10,790 nt of DNA from Chloroflexota bacterium (GCA_013696945.1 JACCXQ010000030.1:1-10790), one strand, 5' to 3'. Shown: positions 1 through 8,199, numbered from the stretch's first letter. Notes: a model not told the origin generated them from the sequence alone. Program-made: numbers and translations.

Positions 1-1257
1 CGGCTTGCCGCGGACCCCGGCGTGCGCGAGGTCATCGTGGCGCCCGGGAACCCCGGCATGGTCGACGTGGCGGAGGTCCGCGGCGATGTCCCGCTCGACG
101 ACCACGGCGCGATCGTCGCGCTGGCGCGAGCGTCTCGCTCGGAGCTGGTGGTCATCGGTCCCGAGGCGCCGCTCGCCGCGGGACTGGCCGATCGCCTCGT
201 GGCCGCGAGCTTCGCCGCCTTCGGGCCGACGCGAGCAGCAGCCCGGCTCGAGGCCAGCAAGTCCTTCTGCCGGGACGTGGCAAGTGCGGCGGGCGTGCCG
301 ATCCCTGATGGTGCGTCGTTCGTGGACGCCGGCGCGGCGCTCGCGTTCGTGCGCCAGTTCGGCGCGCCGCTCGTCATCAAGGCCGATGGCCTCGCGGCCG
401 GCAAGGGCGTCACGGTCTGCGCCACGACCGATCGGGCGGAAGCGGCGATCGGCGACGCCATGGTGCGCGGCGCTTTCGGGGCCGCCGGCGAGCGGATCGT
501 GGTGGAGCGGGCGCTCACCGGCCGCGAGGCGAGCCTCATCGTCTTGACCGACGGTGAGAGCACCGTGGCGCTGCCAGCGGCACGTGACCACAAGCGCATC
601 GGGGAGGACGACACCGGGCCGAACACCGGTGGCATGGGCGCCTTCTCACCGCTCGCCGATCTCCCCCATGACGAGGCGGCGCGGCTCGTCGATGGCTTCC
701 ACCGACCGATCCTGGCGGAGCTGGCGCGTCGCGGCATCCGCTTCCGAGGCGCGCTCTACGCGGGCCTGATGCTCACGCCGGATGGGCCGTCTCTCCTCGA
801 GTGCAACGTCCGCTTTGGCGACCCCGAGACGCAGGTCCTGCTCGCGCGGCTGGAAACGCCGCTCGCGCCGCTCCTTTTGGGCGCGGCGACGGGCTCGCTC
901 GGAGAGACGGCTGGACACCTCGGGCTCAGCGATGGGCGTGTGCGGTCAGGGTCAGCGGCCGTCGGTATCGTCCTCGCGGCGGCCGGATATCCAGGGCGGC
1001 CGCGCACCGGCGATGCCATCGACCTCGACCGTGATGCCCTTGGCGGCGCGTCGCTGTTCTGGTCGGGCGTACGGGCCGCTCCCGGTGGTGGGCTCACGAC
1101 GGACGGCGGACGCATCGCCACGGTCGTCGCCCGTGGCCCCGATGTGGGAGCCGCCGCGGCTGCTGCCCATGCTGCCGCCGATGCCGTGCGCTTCGATGGC
1201 CGCCAGCTCCGCCGGGACATCGGGCGGGTCGTCGCCTTCGCGGGGCCACGCGCATGA
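1..1257 (+). CDS. purD: Phosphoribosylamine-glycine ligase (GAR synthetase), 5'-truncated
   Basis: Cytosolic ATP-grasp ligase that joins glycine to 5-phosphoribosylamine to give GAR, step 2 of IMP synthesis. The frame is open from base 1 and ends at TGA 1255-1257, giving 418 visible codons. The family is usually about 420-440 residues and starts with a glycine-rich GGREHA-type segment that is absent here, so about 20 N-terminal residues lie upstream of the window. Visible marks are VIVAPGNPGM near the start (about nt 34-60), the ATP-grasp lysine/glycine segment IKADGLAAGKGV (nt 376-411), the DHKRIGEDDTGPNTGGMGAF segment (from nt 586) and the metal/ATP-binding LLECNVRFGDPETQVLL (nt 793-843). 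The GTG at 22 is an internal Val codon, not the start. The stop overlaps the purB start as ATGA (1254-1257), implying translational coupling. The Ala-rich C-terminal helix looks like ordinary high-GC composition. Confidence 0.97.
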   Translation, partial: RLAADPGVREVIVAPGNPGMVDVAEVRGDVPLDDHGAIVALARASRSELVVIGPEAPLAAGLADRLVAASFAAFGPTRAAARLEASKSFCRDVASAAGVPIPDGASFVDAGAALAFVRQFGAPLVIKADGLAAGKGVTVCATTDRAEAAIGDAMVRGAFGAAGERIVVERALTGREASLIVLTDGESTVALPAARDHKRIGEDDTGPNTGGMGAFSPLADLPHDEAARLVDGFHRPILAELARRGIRFRGALYAGLMLTPDGPSLLECNVRFGDPETQVLLARLETPLAPLLLGAATGSLGETAGHLGLSDGRVRSGSAAVGIVLAAAGYPGRPRTGDAIDLDRDALGGASLFWSGVRAAPGGGLTTDGGRIATVVARGPDVGAAAAAAHAAADAVRFDGRQLRRDIGRVVAFAGPRA

Positions 1258-2582
1258 TCGCGCGCTACTCGCTCCCCGGGATGGCGGCGGTCTGGACGGA
1301 CCAGGCACGGTTCGAGCAGATGCTGCGCGTCGAGCTGGCCGTGCTGCATGCTCAGGCGGGGCGCGGGATGGTCCCCGAGCCTGCCGTCGCGGCGATCGAG
1401 TCGGCCGCCCGTGTGGATGTCGAGCGCATCGCAGAGCTCGAGGCGACCACCGACCACGACGTGATCGCGTTCGTCAGCCAGGTCGCAGAGACCGTCGGGG
1501 AGCATGGCCGCTGGCTGCACTTCGGGCTTACCAGCAGCGATATCGTGGACACGGCACTCGCCCTCCAGTGCTCGGCGGCGGCCGACAGGTTGCTCGCCGA
1601 CATCGATGCGCTGATCGCGGCCCTCGTGACGCGGGCTCGTGAGCACGCCGGCACGGTGATGATGGGCAGGACCCATTCGGTACACGCCGAGCCGATCACG
1701 TTCGGGCTCAAGCTGGCGTCCTGGGCATTCGAGCTCGACCGCGACCGCCGCCGGCTGGAGGCCGCCGCGAGCGATCTGAAGACAGGCAAGATCAGCGGCC
1801 CGGTGGGGACCTACTCCCTGCTGCCGCCCGAGATCGAATCGGAGGCGCTGGCAGAGTTGGGGCTGGCCGCCGACCCGGTCAGCACGCAGATCGTGCAGCG
1901 CGACCGACATGCCGCTCTCCTTGCTGCGATCGCCGTCACAGGCGGGTCGGTCGAGCGTTTCGCCACTGAGATCCGAAATCTCCAGCACACCGAGATCGCC
2001 GAGGTCCAGGAGCCGTTCCGAACGGGGCAGAAGGGCTCGAGCGCGATGCCGCACAAGCGCAACCCGATCCTCTCCGAGCGGCTCTCGGGCCTGGCGCGCC
2101 TGCTGCGCGGCTATGCCGTGGCCGGGTTCGAGGACCAGGCCCTGTGGCATGAGCGGGACATCAGCCATTCGTCAGTGGAGCGGGTGGCGCTCCCCGGTGC
2201 GACGATCCTGCTCGACTACATGCTGGTGCGCTTCCTGTCGCTCGTGGAGGGGCTCGTGGTCCGTCCGGAGCGGATGCGCGAGAACATCGAACGGGGCCTC
2301 GGGCTGCACGCCAGCAGCCGCCTCCTGACGGCGCTCGTCGACGATGGTGGCCTGGCGCGCGAGGACGCCTACGCGATAGTGCAGCGAGATGCGCTCCGGG
2401 CGGCCGACGAGCGCCGTCCGCTGCGCGAGCTGGTCGAGGCCGATCGCAGCGTTCGCGACGCCCTCGATGAGGCGCGTATCGCGGCCTGCTTCGATGACGA
2501 AGCGGCGCTCCGCCATGTCGACACCATCCTGGGGCGGCTGCGGGCGCTCGAACGAGTAGGGGAGGTGCGGGTTGGTCGCTGA
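1254..2582 (+). CDS. purB: Adenylosuccinate lyase
   Basis: Cytosolic, normally homotetrameric lyase that releases fumarate from SAICAR (giving AICAR) and from adenylosuccinate (giving AMP), so it serves step 8 of IMP synthesis and the AMP branch. 442 residues, close to the Bacillus-type length of about 430. Fumarase/aspartase-superfamily marks are in order: TDHDVIAF with His68, WLHFGLTSSDIVDT with His89 and Thr93-Ser94-Ser95, GRTHSVHAEP with His141, and the signature loop GSSAMPHKRNP (261-271) with Ser262/Ser263 and Lys268, then Glu275. From memory these numbers match the catalytic residues of the B. subtilis enzyme, so the active site looks complete. ATG 1254 overlaps the purD stop by 4 nt; only a weak GGGG (1242-1245) precedes it, so coupling from purD probably matters. 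Its last codons carry the purC ribosome-binding site and overlap purC by 11 nt. Confidence 0.98.
   Translation: MIARYSLPGMAAVWTDQARFEQMLRVELAVLHAQAGRGMVPEPAVAAIESAARVDVERIAELEATTDHDVIAFVSQVAETVGEHGRWLHFGLTSSDIVDTALALQCSAAADRLLADIDALIAALVTRAREHAGTVMMGRTHSVHAEPITFGLKLASWAFELDRDRRRLEAAASDLKTGKISGPVGTYSLLPPEIESEALAELGLAADPVSTQIVQRDRHAALLAAIAVTGGSVERFATEIRNLQHTEIAEVQEPFRTGQKGSSAMPHKRNPILSERLSGLARLLRGYAVAGFEDQALWHERDISHSSVERVALPGATILLDYMLVRFLSLVEGLVVRPERMRENIERGLGLHASSRLLTALVDDGGLAREDAYAIVQRDALRAADERRPLRELVEADRSVRDALDEARIAACFDDEAALRHVDTILGRLRALERVGEVRVGR
2559..2567 (+). promoter_or_regulatory. Strong Shine-Dalgarno deciding the TTG start of purC
   Basis: GGGGAGGTG lies inside the last codons of purB and contains GGAGGTG, a perfect complement of the canonical anti-SD core. 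GGAGG (2561-2565) stands 6 nt before TTG 2572, the ideal distance. This favours TTG 2572 over the in-frame GTG at 2587, which would sit about 21 nt away. It is the best SD in the window and precedes the only TTG start. Confidence 0.8.
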
Positions 2583-3492
2583 TCCGGTGACGCGTTTCGT
2601 TCGCTCGGGCAAAGTGCGGGATCTGTACACGCTGGACCACGATCGACTGCTCCTCGTGGCGTCCGATCGGATCAGCGCGTTCGACGTGGTCCTGCCGACG
2701 ACGATCCCCGACAAGGGCCGCGTGCTGACCGGCCTCTCGCGCTTCTGGTTCCGGGAGACGGACACCATCATCCCGAACCACCTCGAGGGCACCGATCCGG
2801 GCGGGCTCCCCGGCGCGGTGGCGACGGCCCTTGGCGACCTTCGCGGCCGGATGATGATCTGCCGCCGTGCCCGCCCCCTGCCGGTCGAGATCATCGTCCG
2901 CGGCTATCTCTCGGGGTCAGGCTGGAAGGATTACCGCGCGAGTGGTCGGGTATGTGGCATCCCGCTTCCCGTCGGGCTACGGGAGAGCGATCGGCTGCCG
3001 GAGCCGCTCTTCACGCCGTCGACGAAGGCAGAGGTCGGGCACGACGAGAACATCGACTTCGATGCGATGGTCGGCCTGGTCGGCCCCGATATCGCCGAAC
3101 AGGCCCGCGACATCGCTCTCGCGCTCTATGGTTTCGGCGCCGCGCATGCTGAACGGGCCGGGATCATCCTCGCCGACACGAAGTTCGAGCTGGGACTCGT
3201 AGGCGACGATCCGGAGGGCAGCGAGCGTCTCATCCTCATCGACGAGGTCATGACGCCCGACTCGAGCCGGTTCTGGGACGCTGCGGCGTACGAGCCCGGC
3301 CGCGCCCAGGCATCGTTCGACAAACAGTTCGTGCGCGACTGGCTCGAACGCCAGCCGTGGGACAAGGCGCCGCCGGGGCCTGCGCTCCCCGCCGAAGTGG
3401 TCGAAGGCACTCGCGCCAGATATGTCGAGGCGTTCGAGCGCATCACCGGAGCGTCGTTCGACCGATATCTGGCCGCGGACACGCTCGAGTGA
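2572..3492 (+). CDS. purC: SAICAR synthetase, long form
   Basis: Phosphoribosylaminoimidazole-succinocarboxamide synthase. It uses ATP to condense CAIR with aspartate to SAICAR, step 7, whose product is the substrate of PurB encoded just upstream. 306 residues is the long (yeast Ade1-like) form rather than the roughly 240-residue Bacillus/E. coli form. Motifs in order: GKVRDLY (13-19), the nucleotide-binding strand/loop; SDRISAFDV (31-39); PDKGRVLTGLS (46-56); EIIVRGYLSGSGW (106-118); ENIDF (159-163); DTKFELG (202-208); DEVMTPDSSRFW (224-235); and FDKQFVRDW (249-257). The TTG start is chosen because of the strong Shine-Dalgarno at 2559-2567 and because it gives a normal short leader before GKVRDLY; GTG 2587 is a weaker alternative, five residues shorter. 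The gene overlaps purB by 11 nt and shares one base with purS (TGATG, 3490-3494). Confidence 0.97.
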   Translation: MVADPVTRFVRSGKVRDLYTLDHDRLLLVASDRISAFDVVLPTTIPDKGRVLTGLSRFWFRETDTIIPNHLEGTDPGGLPGAVATALGDLRGRMMICRRARPLPVEIIVRGYLSGSGWKDYRASGRVCGIPLPVGLRESDRLPEPLFTPSTKAEVGHDENIDFDAMVGLVGPDIAEQARDIALALYGFGAAHAERAGIILADTKFELGLVGDDPEGSERLILIDEVMTPDSSRFWDAAAYEPGRAQASFDKQFVRDWLERQPWDKAPPGPALPAEVVEGTRARYVEAFERITGASFDRYLAADTLE

Positions 3493-3767
3493 TGAGCACC
3501 TACCGCTTCTGCGTGTCGGTCATGCCGAAGCCCGGCATCCTCGATCCCCAGGGCCGGGCGCTGGAAGGCTCACTACCACATCTCGGTGTCGACTCGGTCC
3601 ACGAGGTGCGCGTCGGACGGCGGGTGGAGCTGAGCGTGGACGGTGCGTCGGAAGGGGCGGCCCGCGCGGTCGTCGAGCGGCTCGCGGACGAGCTCTTCGC
3701 GAACCCGCTCATCGAGTCGTGGTCCGTCGAGGCGATGGCCCGACCGGCCCTCGAGGCGGCTCGATGA
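3492..3767 (+). CDS. purS: FGAM synthetase, PurS subunit
   Basis: Small structural subunit of the three-part FGAM synthetase (PurLQS), step 4. In characterised systems PurS bridges PurQ and PurL and helps pass ammonia between them. 91 residues, slightly above the usual 80-85, the excess being a C-terminal Ala/Arg tail after NPLIESWSVE. Typical marks are a first beta strand, PKPGILDPQG (12-21) and LGVDSVHEVRVGRRVEL (31-47). ATG 3492 shares its A with the last base of the purC stop codon (TGATG), with no convincing Shine-Dalgarno, so translation probably depends on ribosomes finishing purC. Upstream in-frame codons lie inside purC and would add non-family sequence. The stop overlaps purQ by 4 nt. 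Position directly before purQ and purL confirms the call. Confidence 0.96.
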   Translation: MSTYRFCVSVMPKPGILDPQGRALEGSLPHLGVDSVHEVRVGRRVELSVDGASEGAARAVVERLADELFANPLIESWSVEAMARPALEAAR

Positions 3768-4450
3768 AGGTCGGGGTGGTCGTCTTCCCCGGCTCGAACT
3801 GCGACCGGGATGCGATCCACGCCGCGCGGCTCGCGGGCGCGCAGGCGGAGCCGCTCTGGCACGAGGACCCCGATCTCCACGGCGCAGATGCCGTGATCCT
3901 GCCGGGCGGCTTCGCGTATGGCGACTACCTGCGCGCCGGTGCTCTGGCTCGCTTCAGCCCGATCATGGGCAGCGTGCGCGAGCATGCCGAGCGCGGAGGG
4001 CTGGTGCTCGGCATCTGCAATGGCTTCCAGGTGCTCGCCGAAGCGGGGCTCGTCCCCGGCGCGCTGCTCCGGAACGCGTCGCTCCGCTTCGAGCATCGCT
4101 GGGTGCGGCTGACCGTGACGCGGCGCGACACGGCGTTCACGTCGGCCATCCCGCCCGACGTCACGCTCCTCATGCCGGTCGCCCACGGCGAGGGGTGCTA
4201 CACGAGCCCCGATGACAAGCTCGATGCACTCGAGGCACGCGGCGGCGTCCTGTTCCGGTACGTCGGCCCGGAGGGCAACCCCAACGGCTCGGCGCGTGAC
4301 GTCGCCGGTGTGTTGAGTGAGCGCGAGAACGTGTGCGGGCTGATGCCGCATCCGGAGCGTGCGTCGGAACGGCTCCTTGGCTCGGACGATGGCCTGCTCC
4401 TGCTCCGCTCGCTCGTCACCAGCGCCGGCCAGCGGCTCGCGGCCGCCTGA
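3764..4450 (+). CDS. purQ: FGAM synthetase, glutaminase subunit PurQ
   Basis: Class I (triad) glutamine amidotransferase that hydrolyses glutamine and feeds ammonia to PurL for conversion of FGAR to FGAM, step 4. 228 residues, the normal size of the free-standing subunit. The fold starts with [15 protein letters not shown]; the oxyanion strand [15 protein letters not shown] follows; the nucleophile is Cys85 in GICNGFQVL; and the His196/Glu198 pair sits in GLMPHPERA, so the triad is complete. The GSNCD and NPNGS (172-176) segments are typical of PurQ rather than other class I glutaminases. ATG 3764 overlaps the purS stop (ATGA) and has GAGG at 3753-3756 with good spacing. The upstream open frame lies inside purC/purS and is not used. 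The stop shares one base with the purL start. Confidence 0.98.
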   Translation: MKVGVVVFPGSNCDRDAIHAARLAGAQAEPLWHEDPDLHGADAVILPGGFAYGDYLRAGALARFSPIMGSVREHAERGGLVLGICNGFQVLAEAGLVPGALLRNASLRFEHRWVRLTVTRRDTAFTSAIPPDVTLLMPVAHGEGCYTSPDDKLDALEARGGVLFRYVGPEGNPNGSARDVAGVLSERENVCGLMPHPERASERLLGSDDGLLLLRSLVTSAGQRLAAA

Positions 4451-6768
4451 TGACCGTGGCTGAACGTCCGCCCAGGCCCGCGGTGGCAGAGGTGATGCAT
4501 ACCCCGCTGCACCGGGCGCTGGGACTCACCGACCATGAGCTCGGCGTCATCGGTGGGCGCCTGGGTCGCGCACCGAACGACCTGGAGCTGGCGATGTTCA
4601 GCGTCATGTGGAGCGAGCACTGCTCGTACAAGAGCTCGCGCCCCCTCCTCCGCACGCTCCCGACGAGCGGCCCCGGCCTCGTGGCGGGCGTCGGCGAGAA
4701 CGCTGGTGTGGTGAGTATCGGTGACGGGTTGGCGGTGGCGTTCAAGCTCGAATCACACAACCACCCCAGCGCGGTCGAGCCGTTCCAGGGAGCCGCCACC
4801 GGTGTCGGCGGGATCCTGCGCGACATCTTCACGATGGGTGCCCGCCCCATCGCGGTCCTGGATGCCCTGAAGTTCGGCGACCCTTCCAGCGCGCGGACGC
4901 GGCGCCTCGTCAGCGGGGTGGTGCGCGGGGTCGGTGGCTACGGCAACTGCGTCGGGGTCCCGACCGTTGGCGGAGAGCTCGCGTTCCACCCGAGCTACGA
5001 GGAGAACCCGCTTGTCAACGTCATGGCGGTCGGCCTCCTCGAGGAACGGGATCTGACCCGGGCGGCTGCGCCCGGGCCCGGCAACCTCGTCGTGCTGTAC
5101 GGCTCCGCGACGGGGCGGGACGGGATCGGCGGGGCTTCCGTACTCGCCAGTGCCACGTTCGGCGACGCCGACCCACAGAAGCGGCCCACGGTGCAGGTCG
5201 GCGACCCCTTCGCGGGCAAACTGCTCATCGAGGCGAGCCTGGAGCTCATCGAGCGCGGCCTCCTCGAGGGGCTCCAGGATCTGGGAGCCGCCGGCATCAC
5301 ATGTGCCGTCTCCGAGACGGCGGACCGCGCGGGGACGGGCATCCGTCTCGAGCTCGACGCCGTGCCGCGACGCGAAACCGGGATGGCGGCCTTCGAGGTG
5401 ATGATCAGCGAGTCACAGGAACGCATGCTCGCGATCGTCCGGCCCGACCGGATCGACGCCGTCGTCGAGGTCTGTAGGCGCTGGGGGCTCCCCGTCGCCG
5501 TGATCGGCCGCGTGACCGACGACGGTGATGTGACCGTCGCGGGTGCGGACGGGGTGGAGCTTGCGAGGGTCCCAGCCAGTGCGCTCACGAGTGACGCGAT
5601 CGTGTACGAGCGTGAGGGCCGCCCGCCCGCTCGCAGCCGCCGCGCGCCCGCGCCAGGCGCGCCGGAGCTCGCGCACGATGGCCTGCCGGAACGGGGCATG
5701 GATCCCGGCGCGGTGCTGGTCTCCCTGCTCGGCGACCCGAACCTGGCCAGCCGCGCCTGGGTCACGGGGCGCTACGACGAGACCGTCGGCAGCGACACGG
5801 TCTGTGGCGGGGCGCACGGCGCGGCCGTCGTGCGGATCAAGGGAACGGCGAAGGCGCTCGTCATGGCGACGGACTCGAACCCGCGTGTCGGCGCGCTCGA
5901 TCCGTATCTCGGGGCGGTGTCCGCCGTTGCCGAGTGCACCCGGAACGTCGTCATCACGGGCGCTCGACCGCTGGGGGTGACGGACTGCCTCAACTTCGGC
6001 GACCCGGAACGAGCGGAAGCGTTCTGGCAGCTCACGGAGGCGGTGCGCGGCATTGCCGACGCCTGCCGTGCGCTCGGGCTGGCCGTGACCGGCGGGAACG
6101 TCAGCCTGTACAACGAGTCGGCGTACGGGGCGATCGTCCCGACGACGCAGATCGGGGTGGTGGGACTGCTCGATGACATCGGGCGCCTCGTCCATCCGGT
6201 GTTCCGAGCGGGGTCAGACGTCGTGGCTCTGCTGGGCGAGTCGACCCCGGGTCTCGGCGGCTCGATCTACGCCGACCATGCCGGCGCGGTCCCGGACGAT
6301 CGGCCGCCCGGCATCGACCTCGCGCGGGAGTCAGCGTTGCAGGCGCTCCTCCTCGACGCGACCCGCAGCGGCCTCCTGCGGTCGGCGCAGGATGTCGGCG
6401 GTGGCGGTCTATGCGTCGCGCTCGCCGAGTGCTGCCTGTGGGGAGGGATCGGCGCGGACCTCCAGGTGACCGTGGGAACGGCGCCGGCCGTGGAGCTCTT
6501 CGGAGAGAGTCCCTCACGGGTCGTCGTCTCCGTCGCCCCCACGGCGTGGGACGCGCTTCGCTCGCTCGCGGCCGGGTCGGGGATCCCGCTGAGGCGCCTC
6601 GGACTGATCGGCGGCGACCGGCTGCGCATCCGCCTTGTCGGCGAAGGCGCCACGGGCGCGGCCGAGGAACGCGGCGCCGGCGTGGCGGACGAGGTCGACA
6701 TGCCACTCGACGTCCTGCGGCGCGCGTGGGAGTCGGGGCTCCCACGCGCGATCGGCGAGGCCGGCTGA
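4450..6768 (+). CDS. purL: FGAM synthetase, synthetase subunit PurL (small form)
   Basis: ATP-dependent synthetase subunit converting FGAR plus ammonia to FGAM. 772 residues, typical for the small PurL that needs separate PurS and PurQ, against about 1,300 for the fused enterobacterial form. It is an internally duplicated AIRS-type (PurM-like) protein. Visible marks: [10 protein letters not shown] with the likely catalytic His57; [20 protein letters not shown] (from 101); [14 protein letters not shown] (276-289); ISESQERM (319-326); then in the second half [11 protein letters not shown] (547-557), [14 protein letters not shown] (647-660) and FGESPSR (684-690). A basic, Pro/Ala-rich stretch at about 390-410 separates the halves. 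ATG 4450 is chosen because it overlaps the purQ stop (TGATG) and gives the normal N-terminus; no Shine-Dalgarno is visible, so reinitiation after purQ is likely. A perfect 12-bp inverted repeat lies in its last codons. Confidence 0.98.
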   Translation: MTVAERPPRPAVAEVMHTPLHRALGLTDHELGVIGGRLGRAPNDLELAMFSVMWSEHCSYKSSRPLLRTLPTSGPGLVAGVGENAGVVSIGDGLAVAFKLESHNHPSAVEPFQGAATGVGGILRDIFTMGARPIAVLDALKFGDPSSARTRRLVSGVVRGVGGYGNCVGVPTVGGELAFHPSYEENPLVNVMAVGLLEERDLTRAAAPGPGNLVVLYGSATGRDGIGGASVLASATFGDADPQKRPTVQVGDPFAGKLLIEASLELIERGLLEGLQDLGAAGITCAVSETADRAGTGIRLELDAVPRRETGMAAFEVMISESQERMLAIVRPDRIDAVVEVCRRWGLPVAVIGRVTDDGDVTVAGADGVELARVPASALTSDAIVYEREGRPPARSRRAPAPGAPELAHDGLPERGMDPGAVLVSLLGDPNLASRAWVTGRYDETVGSDTVCGGAHGAAVVRIKGTAKALVMATDSNPRVGALDPYLGAVSAVAECTRNVVITGARPLGVTDCLNFGDPERAEAFWQLTEAVRGIADACRALGLAVTGGNVSLYNESAYGAIVPTTQIGVVGLLDDIGRLVHPVFRAGSDVVALLGESTPGLGGSIYADHAGAVPDDRPPGIDLARESALQALLLDATRSGLLRSAQDVGGGGLCVALAECCLWGGIGADLQVTVGTAPAVELFGESPSRVVVSVAPTAWDALRSLAAGSGIPLRRLGLIGGDRLRIRLVGEGATGAAEERGAGVADEVDMPLDVLRRAWESGLPRAIGEAG
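6721..6750 (+). repeat. Perfect 12-bp inverted repeat (likely RNA hairpin) before purF
   Basis: Arms CGCGCGTGGGAG (6721-6732) and CTCCCACGCGCG (6739-6750) are exact reverse complements around a 6-nt loop TCGGGG. The structure sits wholly inside the last codons of purL (encoding [10 protein letters not shown]), ends 15 nt before the purL stop and 19 nt before the purF ATG. The purF Shine-Dalgarno candidate GAGG (6757-6760) stays outside the stem. No U-run follows, so it is not a standard intrinsic terminator. A role in mRNA processing, pausing or setting purF expression is inference; it could also be a by-product of GC-rich coding sequence. Confidence 0.6.
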
Positions 6769-6769
6769 G

Positions 6770-8188
6770 ATGTGTGGCGTCGTGGGCATCCACGCTCCCG
6801 GCCAGGAGGCGGCGCCGCTCGCCGCGCTCGGGCTCTTCGCGCTCCAGCACCGCGGCCAGGAATCGGCCGGCCTTGCCGTGAGTGACGGGACCGGCGTGAT
6901 GGTCTACAAGGATCTGGGGCTCGTGGCGCAGGTCCTCGACGATCGGCGGCTGCCGTCGTTGCGCGGCGATCGCGCCATCGCCCATTGCCGCTACTCGACG
7001 ACCGGTTCCACGCTCTGGGAGAACAGCCAGCCGGCGTTCCGCATGGGTCCTCGCCGGACGGTCGCGCTCGGCCACAACGGGAACCTCGTCAACACGCGGA
7101 AGCTCATGGAGGAGCTCCAGGCGGGGCGAGGCCGGATCGTCGGGACCAGCGACACCGAGCTCCTCACCGCGCTGCTCGCGGAGGAGCCCGGTGACGATCT
7201 CGTCGAGTCCCTTGCTCGACTGCTGCCACGCGTCGCCGGGGCTTACTCGCTGGTGGTCATGGATGAGACGCGCGTCATCGGTGTCCGTGATCCATTCGGG
7301 ATCCGCCCGCTCGTCCTCGGGCGCCTGCCCCCGGAGACGGCCGGCGGCGCGCATGGCTGGGTGCTCAGCTCCGAGACCTGCGGCCTGGAGGTGCTCGGCG
7401 CGACGTACGTCCGGGACGTCGAGGCCGGTGAGATGGTCGTGCTCGGCGAACCGCACGGGCCGCGCTCCGTGCGGTTCGCGGAGGGACGCGAGCAGCTGTG
7501 CGTCTTCGAGCTGATCTACTTCGCACGTCCGGATTCCTTCATGCTCGGCCGCAACCTGTACGAGGTGAGGCGACGCATGGGCGAGGCGCTGGCGCGCGAG
7601 GCACCGGTCGAGGCGGACCTCGTCATGCCGGTCCCTGACACGGGGGCGCCGGCGGCCGCCGGTTACGCCGAGCAGAGCGGCATCCCTTACCGCGAGGGGA
7701 TGGTCAAGAACCGCTACGCCGGGCGGACGTTCATCCAGCCCAGCCAGGCCCTGCGGCAGCGCGGCGTGACCGTGAAGCTCAGCCCACTGCCTGACCAGGT
7801 CCGGGGCCGCCGGCTTGTCGTCGTCGACGACTCGGTCGTCCGCGGCACCACGACCCGACGCATCGTCGAGATCCTCCGGCGAGCGGGCGCGGCCGAGATC
7901 CACCTTCGCATCAGCGCGCCGCCCATCCACCATCCGTGTTTCTACGGCATCGACACCCAGATCGAGACCGAGCTCATCGCATCGCGACTCGACCTCGAGG
8001 GGATCCGCGCGTTCGTCGGCGCCGATTCGATGGCCTACCTGTCGATCGGCGGCGTGCTGGATGCCATCGGGCTGCCGCGCGAGCGTTTCTGCTTCGCATG
8101 TTTCGATGGGAACTACCCGGTGCCGGTGCCGTACGACGTCGCCTCGCACAAGTTCGTCCTCGAGCAGCCGGTCGAGGCAGGGACCTGA
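6770..8188 (+). CDS. purF: Glutamine PRPP amidotransferase, predicted [4Fe-4S] type without propeptide
   Basis: Catalyses the committed first step: PRPP plus glutamine to 5-phosphoribosylamine. 472 residues: an N-terminal Ntn glutaminase domain (about 1-235) and a C-terminal type I phosphoribosyltransferase domain. The protein begins Met-Cys-Gly, so Cys2 becomes the N-terminal nucleophile after Met removal. LQHRGQESAG (25-34), GHNGNLVN (101-108), GTSDTELL (125-132) and RDPFGIRPL (173-181) follow, then the PRPP loop VVVDDSVVRGTT (350-361). Cys244, Cys390 (HPCFYGID), Cys441 and Cys444 (CFAC) match the iron-sulfur ligands of the B. subtilis enzyme, but there is no propeptide. ATG 6770 is secure: no ATG, GTG or TTG occurs in frame between 6638 and 6769. 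One base separates it from the purL stop; GAGG at 6757-6760 is a plausible ribosome-binding site. AMP/GMP feedback control is expected from the family, not visible here. Confidence 0.98.
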   Translation: MCGVVGIHAPGQEAAPLAALGLFALQHRGQESAGLAVSDGTGVMVYKDLGLVAQVLDDRRLPSLRGDRAIAHCRYSTTGSTLWENSQPAFRMGPRRTVALGHNGNLVNTRKLMEELQAGRGRIVGTSDTELLTALLAEEPGDDLVESLARLLPRVAGAYSLVVMDETRVIGVRDPFGIRPLVLGRLPPETAGGAHGWVLSSETCGLEVLGATYVRDVEAGEMVVLGEPHGPRSVRFAEGREQLCVFELIYFARPDSFMLGRNLYEVRRRMGEALAREAPVEADLVMPVPDTGAPAAAGYAEQSGIPYREGMVKNRYAGRTFIQPSQALRQRGVTVKLSPLPDQVRGRRLVVVDDSVVRGTTTRRIVEILRRAGAAEIHLRISAPPIHHPCFYGIDTQIETELIASRLDLEGIRAFVGADSMAYLSIGGVLDAIGLPRERFCFACFDGNYPVPVPYDVASHKFVLEQPVEAGT

Positions 8189-8199
8189 GCGAGCCGCGT

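Noticed and set aside
1141..1194. Alanine-rich run at the PurD C-terminus as a possible repeat
   Set aside because: Mixed GCC/GCG/GCT codons and helix-compatible spacing; ordinary composition of a high-GC PurD.
1249..1264. 5-bp stem (CGCGC/GCGCG) with the purB ATG in its loop
   Set aside because: Too short to be meaningful in 70% GC sequence; chance level.
756..2168. 470-codon antisense open frame opposite purD and purB
   Set aside because: Crosses the purD/purB junction, has no family motif, and fits the same codon-bias artefact.
4333..4449. N-terminal extension of purL by 39 codons
   Set aside because: These codons lie inside purQ, out of frame with it, and encode non-family sequence; ATG 4450 at the TGATG junction gives the normal PurL N-terminus.
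5640..5665. 7-bp GC stem in the purL inter-half linker, and a 6-bp stem at 6631-6649
   Set aside because: Short stems of this kind are expected by chance in this composition; neither is near a gene start or end in a telling way.
6635..6769. Upstream TTG start for purF giving a 45-residue leader
   Set aside because: The leader is Arg/Ser/Ala-rich out-of-frame purL sequence. It would bury the Cys nucleophile without resembling a PurF propeptide.
6101..8149. 682-codon antisense open frame opposite purL and purF
   Set aside because: Low-complexity Arg/Pro/Ala-rich translation with no recognisable motif, lying antisense to genes with strong family motifs. Such frames arise from G/C-ending codons in high-GC genes.
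7936..8199. Upstream extension of purM into purF
   Set aside because: Arg-rich shadow of purF coding sequence; ATG 8200 puts the YAEAGVD motif at the standard distance.
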